Below, one piece after another: positions 1-9,011 of a stretch of 20,240 bases of DNA; position 1 is the stretch's first letter; every line of letters starts with the position of its first letter. The stretch lies in contig CAKTDK010000016.1 in assembly GCA_934541205.1 (NCBI GenBank), positions 1 to 20,240 on the forward strand, in the 5' to 3' direction. Below the pieces are notes generated by a model that worked only from the letters and a program-made list of their open reading frames with translations, was not told where the DNA came from and made no database searches. The position numbers and the translations under genes were made by a program. The stretch comes from an uncultured Eubacteriales bacterium. Lineage in GTDB: Bacteria; Bacillota; Clostridia; Oscillospirales; RGIG7773.

Positions 1-605
1 CTATAAATACAAATGTAATTAAATTAAACGCCGAAAACAAAAATATGATTTCTTTCGGCTCTGTACATTTTCTTTCAGAAAACGCTGTAAAATGGCTTGA
101 AAAATTAAAAGAGAACAAAGTAAAAGGAATCAAACTTCATCCTGACTATCAAGGGTTTATGATAGATGATCAAAGGCTTTATCCTATATATGAAAAATGT
201 TCTGAATTGGGCCTTATCGTTGTTTTTCATACAGGATGGGATTGTTACAGTCCGGATTTAATTCATGCTCCGGCAAAGCTTTCATTAAAAATTCATAAAA
301 TGTTTCCGAAACTGAAAATGGTACTTGCTCATTTTGGAGGACTTATGAAATGGAATGAAACAGAAGAATATCTTATCGGACAGGATATATACCTCGATAC
401 TGCCATGTGCGCTTCTTATATGGATAAATCTCAAATGGAACGTATGATTTTAAAACATGACGGTAATAAAATACTTTTAGCAAGCGACTGCCCATGGGAA
501 AATCCTAAAAAATCCCTTGATTTTATTTTATCTCTTAATATTAAAGATGATATAAAAGAAAAAATAATATATAAAAATGCTTTTAATTTACTTAATTTAG
601 CATAA
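1..605 (+). CDS. Amidohydrolase (PF04909-type), 3' part only
   Basis: C-terminal part of a metal-dependent amidohydrolase with a TIM-barrel fold. The reading frame is open to the left edge, so the true start and the N-terminal HxH metal motif lie outside the window; the ATG at 45 is internal. Visible family motifs are GIKLHPDYQGF, VVFHTGWD (barrel histidine), LAHFGG (second histidine) and LLASDCPW (catalytic aspartate), followed by a short helical tail ending KNAFNLLNLA. This layout matches the uncharacterised amidohydrolases related to decarboxylases and TatD-like enzymes; the substrate cannot be read from the sequence. A perfect inverted repeat follows 24 bases after the stop. The family call is secure, the reaction is not. 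Confidence 0.85.
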   Translation, partial: INTNVIKLNAENKNMISFGSVHFLSENAVKWLEKLKENKVKGIKLHPDYQGFMIDDQRLYPIYEKCSELGLIVVFHTGWDCYSPDLIHAPAKLSLKIHKMFPKLKMVLAHFGGLMKWNETEEYLIGQDIYLDTAMCASYMDKSQMERMILKHDGNKILLASDCPWENPKKSLDFILSLNIKDDIKEKIIYKNAFNLLNLA

Positions 606-628
606 TAATCTTCAAAAAAAGACAGTTT

Positions 629-673
629 TAATATACACCTCCAAAAGTGTTTAACTTTTGGAGGTGTATATTA
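629..673 (+). terminator. 20-bp perfect hairpin after the amidohydrolase
   Basis: Bases 629-648 pair perfectly with 654-673 around a 5-base loop (GTTTA); the core is ACACCTCCAAAAGT with its complement. It sits directly downstream of the amidohydrolase stop. There is no clean U-run after the stem, so it may be a weak terminator or a 3'-end stabiliser rather than a standard intrinsic terminator. Confidence 0.6.
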
Positions 674-741
674 TATAGTCAAAACAGGAAGAAAAAAATA
701 AGATATATAGCGCGAAATTCAAAATATCTGTTATAATAGAT

Positions 742-1307
742 ATGCGAGAACATCAATTAATGTACAGAGAAACTGCCCGAAAATACGAATTGGTAAAACA
801 AATAGAAACGGCCATTACATATGCGGGAACACATATACTTGGAGAAGGAGCCGAAAGTCTGATGAAATAACGACAAGGCAAAGCTTGTTACACCGGCGTA
901 ACAAAAAAGGCATTCCCCTAAAATTATATAAAAAAGTTGAAGAAAACTTAATTGGTGAAAATCAACTTATATTTCAACAAGTCCTAAACTGTGGCAAATA
1001 CGAAAGATGTTAACAGGATTGTTTACAAAGCTCCCGACAATGCAACACTGATATTCCACTCTGACCAAGACTGACAATACCAATATGCCCGATATCAAGG
1101 ATTGTTAAAGACCACAACATTACGCAAAGTATGTCCCGAACTGTATGGATAACGATGCAACGAAAACCTCTTCGGCAGACTTAAGGTTGAAATGTTCTAC
1201 GGTGAAAAAATTTATAAGTTAAAGAAATACATTCATTACTAAAACAACGAAAGAATTTCTTCAAAATAAAAGGAATGAGTCCGGTTCAATACCGAACTCA
1301 TCCATAA
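742..1307 (+). pseudogene. Decayed IS3-family (IS150-like) transposase remnant
   Basis: Broken remains of OrfA and OrfB of an IS3-family element, with many stops and frameshifts. At 742-870 the frame reads MREHQLMYRETARKYEL, then EGAESLMK and a stop, the helix-turn-helix part of OrfA (compare YRETARKYG and EGIEGLM). Further on, the OrfB integrase core survives as FHSDQD (around 1054-1071, containing a catalytic Asp), NENLFGRLKVEMFYGE (around 1161-1208, containing the catalytic Glu) and, in another frame, GMSPVQYRTHP (1272-1304), the typical C-terminal end. The middle is partly deleted. I could not define terminal repeats or a target duplication. The element is clearly inactive. Confidence 0.82.
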
Positions 1308-1473
1308 GTCATTTAATATTTGATTTTATATAAACTTTTGTGATAACTTCAAAATTTTCATATTCTTTTTTATTTATTATTTTATTTCACTGATTTTTTA
1401 ATATGTTAATCTTCTTTACATAGAAAGTTCTCAATATTTGAAAACATTATACTATTTTTCATTTTTAAAAAAT

Positions 1474-2244
1474 TTATTTTACCGCAATCATAAAAAATCT
1501 TGGAAATTCAAATATAACATCACCATTTTTTTGTTTTGGATATGCTGAAATTACTTTATTATAAATACATTTTTCAAATTTCGTTCTATCATTATCGGAA
1601 AGCTGATTTAAATAAGGTCTTAACCCTGTTCCTTTATACCATTCCATAATATCATTGTGAGATTTCATTTTATGAAAATAAGAAGTCGTCCAAAGAGTAA
1701 AATCGCTTGCTAAATCTGAAAGTAAATCATAATACTCTTCTGGTTTTAAATTATAGAATATTCTGGGTGTTATAAATTTATTTTGCCATGAAGCTTCCGT
1801 TACTGTTTCTTCTATAATTTTATGTATAGGCTCTTCGTAATTCATCGGAGTCTGTATCGCCATAACTCCGCCTTTTTTTAAAAGAGAAAACATATTTTCA
1901 AGCAAGACGCTGTGATTTGGTATCCATTGAATACACGCGTTGGAAAAAACTATATCAAAATCATTTTCAAAGTTTCCAAGTTCCTTTTCTGCATCACAAA
2001 CCTTAAATTCCAAATCCGGATAATTTTCTCTTGCATTTTCTATCATATTCTTTGAATTATCAATTCCCAATATATAAGCTTTTGGAAACAAGTTTTTCAA
2101 AACATTCGTACTGTTTCCAGGACCGCATCCTATATCAATAATTTTTTCAGGATTTTCAAGTTCTATTCTTTTTGCCAAATCAACAGAGGGCTGTGTTCTT
2201 TCATTTTTAAATTTTAAATACTGCGCACTGCTCCAATTATTCAT
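1474..2244 (-). CDS. tam: Trans-aconitate 2-methyltransferase
   Basis: SAM-dependent methyltransferase that methylates trans-aconitate, a by-product that inhibits the citric acid cycle. The 256-aa length fits the family (about 252 in E. coli). The class I SAM-binding motif IDIGCGPGNS is at residues 36-45, with an acidic residue at the end of the second strand (LGIDNS). The Tam-specific stretches are present: NNWSSAQYLKF at the N-terminus, SNACIQWIPNH, AIQTPMNYEEP, and MEWYKGTGLRPYLNQL near residue 200. The minus-strand start is supported by AAGGAGA about 10 bases upstream. It lies 28 bases after the phosphoesterase gene and is probably co-transcribed with it. I see no other citrate-cycle gene nearby. 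Confidence 0.88.
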   Translation of the reverse strand: MNNWSSAQYLKFKNERTQPSVDLAKRIELENPEKIIDIGCGPGNSTNVLKNLFPKAYILGIDNSKNMIENARENYPDLEFKVCDAEKELGNFENDFDIVFSNACIQWIPNHSVLLENMFSLLKKGGVMAIQTPMNYEEPIHKIIEETVTEASWQNKFITPRIFYNLKPEEYYDLLSDLASDFTLWTTSYFHKMKSHNDIMEWYKGTGLRPYLNQLSDNDRTKFEKCIYNKVISAYPKQKNGDVIFEFPRFFMIAVK

Positions 2245-2272
2245 ATATTCTCATATCTCCTTAATAAATCGG

Positions 2273-3109
2273 TTATTTATTTTTTATATTAACAACTACT
2301 ATTTCAGGCAAATTAAAAAGTCTGAATGGAATTGTACTGCATCCAAGTCCTGGACTTACTATCATTTTTGGATGATTTCCATATATACCTTTTGTATATT
2401 TTGGAAAAAAACCTTGTCCGGGTCCGTATATTCCTTTTATAAAAGGAAATCTAAACTGTCCGCCGTGAACATGCCCTGCAAAATAAAAATCATAATTATA
2501 TTTATCAAAGCTGTTTTCTTTCGCCAACGAAAAATTTTCCGGATAATGCGAAAGAATTATTTTTACACCGCCGCATTTTTCAAGCTCTTTTATATAAATG
2601 CTCATATCCGGATAAGAAAATTCTCCTTTTGACATATTTACATAATCCTTAAAATCACCCTGCATATAATAGAGGCCTAAAATATTTATATCATTACCTT
2701 TTATATTTATCTTTGAAATTTGATTTTTTAATACTGTCACATTCCCTTTTTTTAAAAGCTTTTCAACTTCATATTGCTGATTTTTTCTAAACTCATGATT
2801 TCCCGGTATAAAAAATACCGGATATTTTTCTGCCAGCCTATATAAAAAATCTGTACTTTTCTTTATATCTTTACTGCCTGCCGTAATCAAATCTCCTGTA
2901 AAAAAAATAATATCAGGATTTTGAGCATATATCTTTTTTAGAAGTCTTTTATTTCTTTTTCCAAAGCTTTTTCCATGAAGATCTGAAAGGTGTGCTATTT
3001 TTATTTCATTTTTTATATTTTGATATAAAGTATACTGTTTGACTTTTAAAATATTATTATTTAAATACAAAAACAACACAATAACCGTCAAAACAATTAT
3101 AATCTGCAT
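2273..3109 (-). CDS. Membrane-anchored metallophosphoesterase (YkuE/YaeI-like)
   Basis: Calcineurin-like phosphoesterase with one N-terminal membrane segment (residues 2-17, then charged residues), so the catalytic domain probably sits at the membrane. All five metal-site blocks are present: D43 and H45 in SDLHG, D73 in FTGDL, N104-H105 in GNHE, H188 in LSHYPE, and H213/H215 in GHVHGGQ. This is the YaeI/YkuE/LpxH-related group, several of which act on pyrophosphate bonds of lipids; the substrate here is unknown. The start follows a strong GGAGGTG site. It is the first gene of a likely two-gene unit with tam, with a candidate extended -10 at 3140-3145. Confidence 0.85.
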   Translation of the reverse strand: MQIIIVLTVIVLFLYLNNNILKVKQYTLYQNIKNEIKIAHLSDLHGKSFGKRNKRLLKKIYAQNPDIIFFTGDLITAGSKDIKKSTDFLYRLAEKYPVFFIPGNHEFRKNQQYEVEKLLKKGNVTVLKNQISKINIKGNDINILGLYYMQGDFKDYVNMSKGEFSYPDMSIYIKELEKCGGVKIILSHYPENFSLAKENSFDKYNYDFYFAGHVHGGQFRFPFIKGIYGPGQGFFPKYTKGIYGNHPKMIVSPGLGCSTIPFRLFNLPEIVVVNIKNK

Positions 3110-3139
3110 AAGCTTTTCACCTCCGTATTGAACTTTTTT

Positions 3140-3145
3140 ATTATA
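3140..3145 (-). promoter_or_regulatory. Extended -10 promoter for the phosphoesterase-tam unit
   Basis: On the minus strand the sequence reads TGTTATAATAA, an extended -10 (TGn-TATAAT), about 30 bases before the phosphoesterase start. No good -35 is visible at 16-18 bases. Two further minus-strand TGn-TATAAT boxes lie upstream at 3229-3234 and 3330-3335. Confidence 0.5.
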
Positions 3146-3287
3146 ACATTTCTGAAAAACCTTATAATCTTCTGCTCTAATATTTCCAAAAATATCTGAG
3201 ATCCCGCTTTACCATATTGTGTAAGATTATTATAGCATATAACAGAAACTAGAAAAAACAATTTTCTATCCTTCGTTCTAATGTTCT

Positions 3288-3326
3288 CTCAGTTGTCCAA
3301 GGCTTTGCTGCAAACTACAACGTGAG
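3288..3326 (-). other. Hairpin in the 361-base gap before 3471
   Basis: CTCAGTTGT (3288-3296) pairs with ACAAC-g-TGAG (3317-3326), with a small inner TTTG/CAAA pairing. On the minus strand the hairpin starts almost exactly where transcription from the TGTTATAAT box at 3330-3335 would begin. The rest of the 3110-3470 gap is AT-rich and holds two more minus-strand -10-like boxes and the plus-strand promoter at 3405. I see no protein gene in it. The hairpin could be a 5' leader or an old small RNA; no family is recognised. Confidence 0.35.
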
Positions 3327-3401
3327 GTTATTATAACACAAAAACAAACTTTTATTTAATATATTTTCCAAATATAATCTATTTAAAATGATGATTAAAT
3401 A

Positions 3402-3410
3402 TGTTATAAT
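3402..3410 (+). promoter_or_regulatory. Extended -10 promoter for the 3471 gene run
   Basis: TGTTATAAT is a perfect extended -10 about 60 bases before the start at 3471. A weak TTTAAA lies at 3382-3387 with a 17-base spacer. It is the likely promoter of the plus-strand gene series from 3471 to 9725. Confidence 0.5.
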
Positions 3411-3470
3411 ATAAAGAAATCTGTAAAATGATGTAGTTTTTAAAAAAATATCGCAAAGGATTGTATTATA

Positions 3471-4241
3471 ATGCTATTTGTATGCAAGTGGTTTCTGTGC
3501 TTTATTGCTTACAGTGTTATAGGCTGGATTTATGAATCCACAATATGTTCAATAAACGAAATAAAACTTATAAACCGCGGATTTTTAAACGGTCCTTTAT
3601 GTCCCGTTTATGGCTGCGGCGCTTTGGTAGTTATTTTTTTCCTTAATAATAAAACCGATGACGTCTTTATACTTTTTATGTCAGGCGCAATACTCACTTG
3701 CATAGTTGAATACCTGACCTCCTATATTCTTGAAAAGCTGTTTAATGCCAAGTGGTGGGATTACAGCGACAAAAAATTTAATCTTAACGGCAGAATCTGT
3801 CTTTTGGGAGCAGCAGTTTTCGGAATACTTACAGTATTGGTTATAAAATTTATACATCCTTTTATATACAAAATTATCTGTGATTTCTCACCGATTGCGT
3901 TATATATAACTTCATTTATAATTTTTATCATTTTGATATCCGACATTATATTTACGGTATATCATCTGCTTCTTTTAAACGGCCGCCTTGCAGAAATACA
4001 GGCAAAAATATCCGATTACAAAGAAGAACAAAAGCTTTTGGGAGAAAAAGCAAAAAAAACATTTTCTCAATGGCTTGAAACTCATTATTATTCAATAGAA
4101 AAAATAAAATACCAAATAGGAAAAATACAAAAATTACAATATAAAAGAATTTTTAAAGCTTTTCCAAAATTAAATTATACAAAAAATAAAGAAGCTTTTG
4201 AACATATAAAAGAAAAACTTTTAAACAAAAGAAAAAAATAA
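3471..4241 (+). CDS. PF06541-type membrane protein (putative ABC-transporter type IV)
   Basis: Polytopic membrane protein of the PF06541 family. Family signatures are clear: IGWIYEST at about residues 18-25, NRGFLNGPLCPVYG at about 35-48, EYLTSYILEKLF at about 80-91, and WWDYSDKKFNLNGRICL at about 95-111. Hydrophobic segments lie at about 3-22, 48-66, 68-88, 108-130 and 138-168. The last 85 residues are lysine-rich and probably cytoplasmic. Despite its database name the family has no proven transport role. An AAAGGA site precedes the start. It leads a packed gene run, only 18 bases ahead of the activase gene. A second protein of this kind begins at about 20003. Confidence 0.8.
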   Translation: MLFVCKWFLCFIAYSVIGWIYESTICSINEIKLINRGFLNGPLCPVYGCGALVVIFFLNNKTDDVFILFMSGAILTCIVEYLTSYILEKLFNAKWWDYSDKKFNLNGRICLLGAAVFGILTVLVIKFIHPFIYKIICDFSPIALYITSFIIFIILISDIIFTVYHLLLLNGRLAEIQAKISDYKEEQKLLGEKAKKTFSQWLETHYYSIEKIKYQIGKIQKLQYKRIFKAFPKLNYTKNKEAFEHIKEKLLNKRKK

Positions 4242-4259
4242 TCAAAGGAAGAAGTTTAT

Positions 4260-7172
4260 ATGAAAATAGGCTTAGACATTGGTTCCACAACTATCAAATG
4301 TGTTGTTTTAGATGAAAGCGACAATATTATATATAAAACATACGACAGACATTTTTCGGAAATAGCAAAAAAAACGCCAAAAATATTAAAATATATAAAT
4401 GATAATATTCTAAAAGGCGAAAAAGCCTCCCTTGTTATATCGGGAAGTGCAGGAATGGGCCTTGCAGGGGGATGCAATATTCCGTTTATGCAGGAGGTGT
4501 ACAGCACCCGCGCAGCAGTAAAACGTCTTATGCCAGAAAGCGATGTTGTAATCGAACTTGGCGGAGAAGATGCAAAAATACTTTTTGTAAAGGGTATTAC
4601 CGAAGTACGTATGAACGGAAGCTGCGCCGGAGGTACCGGCGCTTTTATTGACCAGATGGCAACGCTTCTCAAAGTTACTCCAAAAGAAATGAATATTATC
4701 GCAAAAGAACATAAAAAAACCTATACCATAGCTTCAAGATGCGGAGTATTTGCAAAATCCGATATCCAGCCTCTTATAAATCAGGGAGCTCACAGAGAAG
4801 ATATTGCAAAAAGCATTTTTGACGCTGTTGCAAACCAGACTATCGCCGGACTTGCCCAGGGAAGAAAAATACAGGGAAATATTTTATATCTTGGAGGCCC
4901 TTTAACCTTTTTTGAAGAACTCAGAAACAGCTTTGACAAATTTTTAAACTGCAAAGGAATCTGCCCCGAAAATTCCCTCTATTATGTATCTTACGGCTGC
5001 GCTGTAAACGGAGATAAAGAATTTGATTTAAACGACGTTATTAAAACCCTTGAAAACTACAGCTCAAAACCCGTAACATCCATAAACCCTCCTTTATTTA
5101 AAACTCAGAAGGAATATGAAGAATTTCAAGCCCGCCACAAAAAAGCAAAAGTGTCAAAAGGCGAATTTAAAGGCAAAGATGACGTATATATCGGCGTAGA
5201 CGCAGGCTCAACCACAATTAAAATGACTGTTGTAAATAAAGAAAAAGAACTTTTGTTTTCAAAATACCGCACAAACAGCGGAAACCCCGTTCCACTTGTA
5301 AAAGACTTTCTTTTGGAGCTTTACGACAAACATCCTGACATAAATATTTTGGGAAGCACTGTCACAGGCTACGGTGAAGAACTGATAAAAAATGCTTTCG
5401 GAATGGATTTCGGAATAGTTGAAACAATCGCTCATTTTACAGCAGCAAAAGAATTTCTTCCGCAGGTTGAATTTGTCCTTGATATAGGAGGACAAGATAT
5501 AAAATGCTTTAAAATCAGAAACGGAGTAATAGAAAATATATATTTAAACGAAGCCTGCTCTTCAGGATGCGGTTCATTTTTGCAGACCTTTGCAAACGCT
5601 CTCGGCTACGACATTGAAGAATTTTCAAAGCTGGGCATTTTTGCAGATTCACCTGTTGAACTTGGCAGCCGGTGCACCGTTTTTATGAATTCCTCCGTAA
5701 AACAGGTTCAAAAAGACGGCGCTTCAATAGAAAACATTTCTGCCGGTCTTTCAATGAGCGTCGTAAAAAACGCCCTTTACAAAGTAATACGAGTATCTTC
5801 AAAAGAAGAACTTGGAAAACATATAGTCGTTCAAGGCGGAACTTTTTATAACGACGCCGTACTTCGCACCTTTGAAAAAGAACTTGACTGCAACGCAGTA
5901 CGACCCGATATTTCAGGCATAATGGGAGCGTTCGGCGCCGCCCTTTATTCAAAAGAAATGTCAAAGCAAAAAAGCTCAATTCTTACAAAAGACGAGCTTT
6001 TAAACTTTTCTTACACTGAAAAAACAATAAACTGCGGACTTTGCAGCAATCATTGTCAGCTCACCGTAAATACCTTTAATAACGGTAAAAAATACATAAG
6101 CGGAAATAAATGCGAAAAGCCTCTGAAAAACGGCAAAAGCGCAGATGACCTTAATATATATAAATATAAACGCTCTTTGCTGGAAAAATACTTTGAAACG
6201 CTGAAAGAAAACGAAAAAGTTATAGGTATACCCATGGGACTTAATAACTATGAACTTCTTCCCTTTTGGCACAGATTTTTCAAAGAGCTGGGTTATACTG
6301 CCGTAAGCTCGGGCTTTTCCGACAGAGCTACTTATATAAAAGGCCAAATGACTATCCCTTCCGATACCGTTTGTTACCCTGCAAAGCTTATTCACGGCCA
6401 TATTGAAATATTAAAGGAAAAGGGAATAAAAACTATTTTTTACCCCTGTATGTCTTATAATATCAACGAAAATAAAGGCGATAATCATTTCAACTGTCCT
6501 GTAGTTGCCTATTACCCCGAAGTTATAAAAGCAAACTGTCAGCTTGACGGAATAAATTTTATAAGCGACTATATTTCAATAGATAACAAAAAGAAATTCG
6601 CTTTAAAAATACAAAAAATACTTTCAGAAAGGCTTGAAGAATTTTCTTTAAATCAAATTAAAAAAGCCGTTGACGCCGCTTTTGACGAACTTTATTCTTA
6701 TAAGGCAAAAATTATTGCCGAAGGAGAAACCATAATCAAAAAAGCAAGAGAAAAAAATCTTGAAATAATTGTGCTTTCCGGCCGTCCTTATCATATCGAC
6801 CCTGAAATAAGCCACGGTATAGATACCCTTATTACAAGTCTGGGCGCCGCTGTAATCTGCGAAGACTGCATATCTCACCTTGCTCCCAAATTTAATACTC
6901 ACGTACTAAATCAGTGGACATATCACGCAAGAATGTACAGCGCCGCAAAATATATAGAAAATCAAAATGATATGGAACTTATACAGCTTGTATCTTTCGG
7001 ATGCGGAGTAGACGCAATTACAACTGACGAAGTCAGGGATATTCTTGAAAAAGAAAATAAAATATATACTCAGATAAAAATTGATGAAATAACTAACCTG
7101 GGCGCGGTAAAAATAAGACTGAGAAGTCTTTTTGCCGCAATAAACCAAAGAAAAAGAAATAAAAAAGTCTAA
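4260..7172 (+). CDS. 2-hydroxyacyl-CoA dehydratase activase-like protein (two BcrAD ATPase domains plus DUF2229)
   Basis: Large ASKHA-fold ATPase related to HgdC/FldI, which pass ATP-driven electrons to 2-hydroxyacyl-CoA dehydratases through a [4Fe-4S] cluster. ATPase domain 1 starts with GLDIGSTTIK (residues 4-13) and has ELGGEDAK and the cluster motif NGSCAGGTGAF with C122, plus C161. Domain 2 starts at about 310 (GVDAGSTTIK), with DIGGQDIK and Cys at 433, 437 and 472. A cysteine group (C592, C595, C599, C618) leads into the DUF2229/COG3580 part, about 650-960. The 970 aa is shorter than the usual ~1,400; the missing COG3581 part is the next gene, 14 bases on. AAAGGAAG precedes the start. 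No dehydratase subunit genes are nearby, so the true partner is unknown. Confidence 0.85.
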   Translation: MKIGLDIGSTTIKCVVLDESDNIIYKTYDRHFSEIAKKTPKILKYINDNILKGEKASLVISGSAGMGLAGGCNIPFMQEVYSTRAAVKRLMPESDVVIELGGEDAKILFVKGITEVRMNGSCAGGTGAFIDQMATLLKVTPKEMNIIAKEHKKTYTIASRCGVFAKSDIQPLINQGAHREDIAKSIFDAVANQTIAGLAQGRKIQGNILYLGGPLTFFEELRNSFDKFLNCKGICPENSLYYVSYGCAVNGDKEFDLNDVIKTLENYSSKPVTSINPPLFKTQKEYEEFQARHKKAKVSKGEFKGKDDVYIGVDAGSTTIKMTVVNKEKELLFSKYRTNSGNPVPLVKDFLLELYDKHPDINILGSTVTGYGEELIKNAFGMDFGIVETIAHFTAAKEFLPQVEFVLDIGGQDIKCFKIRNGVIENIYLNEACSSGCGSFLQTFANALGYDIEEFSKLGIFADSPVELGSRCTVFMNSSVKQVQKDGASIENISAGLSMSVVKNALYKVIRVSSKEELGKHIVVQGGTFYNDAVLRTFEKELDCNAVRPDISGIMGAFGAALYSKEMSKQKSSILTKDELLNFSYTEKTINCGLCSNHCQLTVNTFNNGKKYISGNKCEKPLKNGKSADDLNIYKYKRSLLEKYFETLKENEKVIGIPMGLNNYELLPFWHRFFKELGYTAVSSGFSDRATYIKGQMTIPSDTVCYPAKLIHGHIEILKEKGIKTIFYPCMSYNINENKGDNHFNCPVVAYYPEVIKANCQLDGINFISDYISIDNKKKFALKIQKILSERLEEFSLNQIKKAVDAAFDELYSYKAKIIAEGETIIKKAREKNLEIIVLSGRPYHIDPEISHGIDTLITSLGAAVICEDCISHLAPKFNTHVLNQWTYHARMYSAAKYIENQNDMELIQLVSFGCGVDAITTDEVRDILEKENKIYTQIKIDEITNLGAVKIRLRSLFAAINQRKRNKKV

Positions 7173-7186
7173 TCGGAGAAAAATAT

Positions 7187-8461
7187 ATGGCAGAAAGATT
7201 TGAACGAATCGAATTTACAAAGGAAATGAAAAAAGATTATACAATTTTAATGCCTATGATGCTTCCAATACATTTTTCATTTCTGAATAATATTTTAAAA
7301 AACAACGGATATAATTCTGTACTTTTGACAAACGACGGTCCGTCAGTGGTTGAAACAGGACTTAAATATGTCCAGAACGATACCTGTTATCCGGCTCTTT
7401 TGGTTATAGGACAGTTTATCGACGCTCTAAACAGCGGAAAATACGACCTTGATAAAACCGCCCTTATAATTACTCAAACTGGAGGTGGCTGCCGCGCGTC
7501 AAATTATATTCATCTTTTGAGAAAAGCTTTAAAAAAAGCGGGATACGGCAATATCCCCGTTATTTCTTTAAACCCCTTCGGAATTGAAAGAAACAGCGGA
7601 TTTACCCTTTCTGTTTCTATGCTGAGGGAATTTTTGGCCGCAGTAATTTACGGTGACCTTTTAATGCTTTTAAAAAATCAGATTGAGCCTTATGAAATAA
7701 ATAAAGGCGACGCGCAAAAAGGCGTACAGCATTTTATATCTGAAATTTCCGATGTATTTGACAGCAAAAAAGGATATACCGTAAAAGAGATGTCCCATTA
7801 TATGGACGAAATTTGCAGGTATTTTTCTTCAATTCCCATAAAAAACTCCAAAAAAGTAAAAGTAGGCATCGTAGGCGAAATATATGTAAAATATTCAAGC
7901 CTTGCAAATAATAATCTTGAAAAATTTCTTGTAAATGAAGAAAACTGTGAGATAAATGTGCCCGGCCTTATGGGATTTATATTTTACTGCGCCGATAACG
8001 TCCTTACGGACAAATCGCTGTACGGTACAAGAACCTTTGTTTCCGTCGTTGATAAAATGCTTATAAATTATATGATAAAAATAGAATCTATAATGATAGA
8101 TACAATAAAAAAATATCCCTCTTTTAATCCTCCCCTTCCTTTTTATAAGACAAAAGAACTTGTAAAAGATATTATCGGCTACGGAGCAAAAATGGGAGAA
8201 GGATGGCTTTTAACTGCCGAAATGGTCGAGCTTATACATCACGGATTTTCAAATATAATCTGTACTCAGCCTTTCGGATGTCTTCCAAATCACATCGTCG
8301 GAAAAGGCATGATTAAAAAACTGAGAAATATCTTCCCGTCTTCAAATATAGTCGCTATAGATTATGACCCCGGCGCAACAAAAGTAAATCAGGAAAACCG
8401 TATAAAACTTATGCTTTCAATAGCAAGAGAAAATATTCAGGAGATGAATAATGATGACTGA
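7187..8461 (+). CDS. COG3581-type partner of the activase (HgdB-like fold, split from it)
   Basis: Corresponds to the C-terminal COG3581 part that is usually fused to the BcrAD-DUF2229 protein. Features include MPMMLPIHFSFL near the N-terminus, NDTCYPALLVIGQ with C67, TQTGGGCRASNY with C102, and CTQPFGCLPNHIVGKGM (C359, C365), followed by IVAIDYDPGATKVNQENR. The cysteines are likely Fe-S ligands, as in dehydratase B-type subunits; that is inference. The start has its own GGAGA site (spacing about 8), so this is a real second gene rather than a simple sequencing break. It overlaps the next gene by 11 bases, indicating coupled translation. Combined with the upstream protein the total is 1,394 residues, close to the fused form. 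Confidence 0.82.
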   Translation: MAERFERIEFTKEMKKDYTILMPMMLPIHFSFLNNILKNNGYNSVLLTNDGPSVVETGLKYVQNDTCYPALLVIGQFIDALNSGKYDLDKTALIITQTGGGCRASNYIHLLRKALKKAGYGNIPVISLNPFGIERNSGFTLSVSMLREFLAAVIYGDLLMLLKNQIEPYEINKGDAQKGVQHFISEISDVFDSKKGYTVKEMSHYMDEICRYFSSIPIKNSKKVKVGIVGEIYVKYSSLANNNLEKFLVNEENCEINVPGLMGFIFYCADNVLTDKSLYGTRTFVSVVDKMLINYMIKIESIMIDTIKKYPSFNPPLPFYKTKELVKDIIGYGAKMGEGWLLTAEMVELIHHGFSNIICTQPFGCLPNHIVGKGMIKKLRNIFPSSNIVAIDYDPGATKVNQENRIKLMLSIARENIQEMNNDD

Positions 8462-8996
8462 TATAAAAAATCAGACAAAAACTATTTTAAATGAATTTTT
8501 AAATATTGCCAAACTTCAAAAAGACGATATTCTTGTAATCGGATGTTCCTCCAGTGAAATAAAAGGAGAAATCATCGGAAAAGGCTCGGATTTTAACGCC
8601 GCTAAAGAAGTTTTTGACGTTATATATCCTGTTTTGAAAGAAAAAGGTATATATCTCGCCGCCCAGTGCTGTGAACATTTAAACCGCGCCTTGATTATTG
8701 AAAAAGAAGCAGCTTTAAAATATAATCTCGAAATTGTAAACGTAATTCCGCAGATAAAAGCAGGAGGCTCTTTTGCAACCTCCGCCTATGAAAATTTTGA
8801 AAATCCCGTCGCAGCGGAAGAAATAAAAGCTCAAGCAGGTATGGATATAGGCGATACACTTATAGGTATGCACCTGAAAAAAGTTGCCGTTCCCGTAAGA
8901 TTAAGCATAAAAAATATAGGTATGGCAAACGTGGTATGCGCAAGAACCCGTCCCAAATATATAGGCGGTGTCAGAGCAAAATACCTTGACGAATAA
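8451..8996 (+). CDS. ywlG: YwlG/UPF0340 (DUF436, TIGR01440) family protein
   Basis: Conserved 181-aa protein of the UPF0340/DUF436 family, found across Firmicutes; its biochemical role is not established. Hallmarks seen are VIGCSSSEIKGEIIGKGS (about 29-46), AAQCCEHLNRAL (about 70-81), VNVIPQIKAGGSFATSAY in the middle, and GDTLIGMHLKKVAVPVR towards the end. Two ATGs stand side by side at 8451 and 8454; AGGAG at 8439-8443 fits either. The start lies inside the end of the previous gene (11-base overlap), so the two are translationally coupled. In B. subtilis ywlG lies in the ywl region near glyA, not with an activase, so the present placement is lineage-specific. Confidence 0.85.
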   Translation: MMTDIKNQTKTILNEFLNIAKLQKDDILVIGCSSSEIKGEIIGKGSDFNAAKEVFDVIYPVLKEKGIYLAAQCCEHLNRALIIEKEAALKYNLEIVNVIPQIKAGGSFATSAYENFENPVAAEEIKAQAGMDIGDTLIGMHLKKVAVPVRLSIKNIGMANVVCARTRPKYIGGVRAKYLDE

Positions 8997-9011
8997 AAAC
9001 GGGGAAATATA

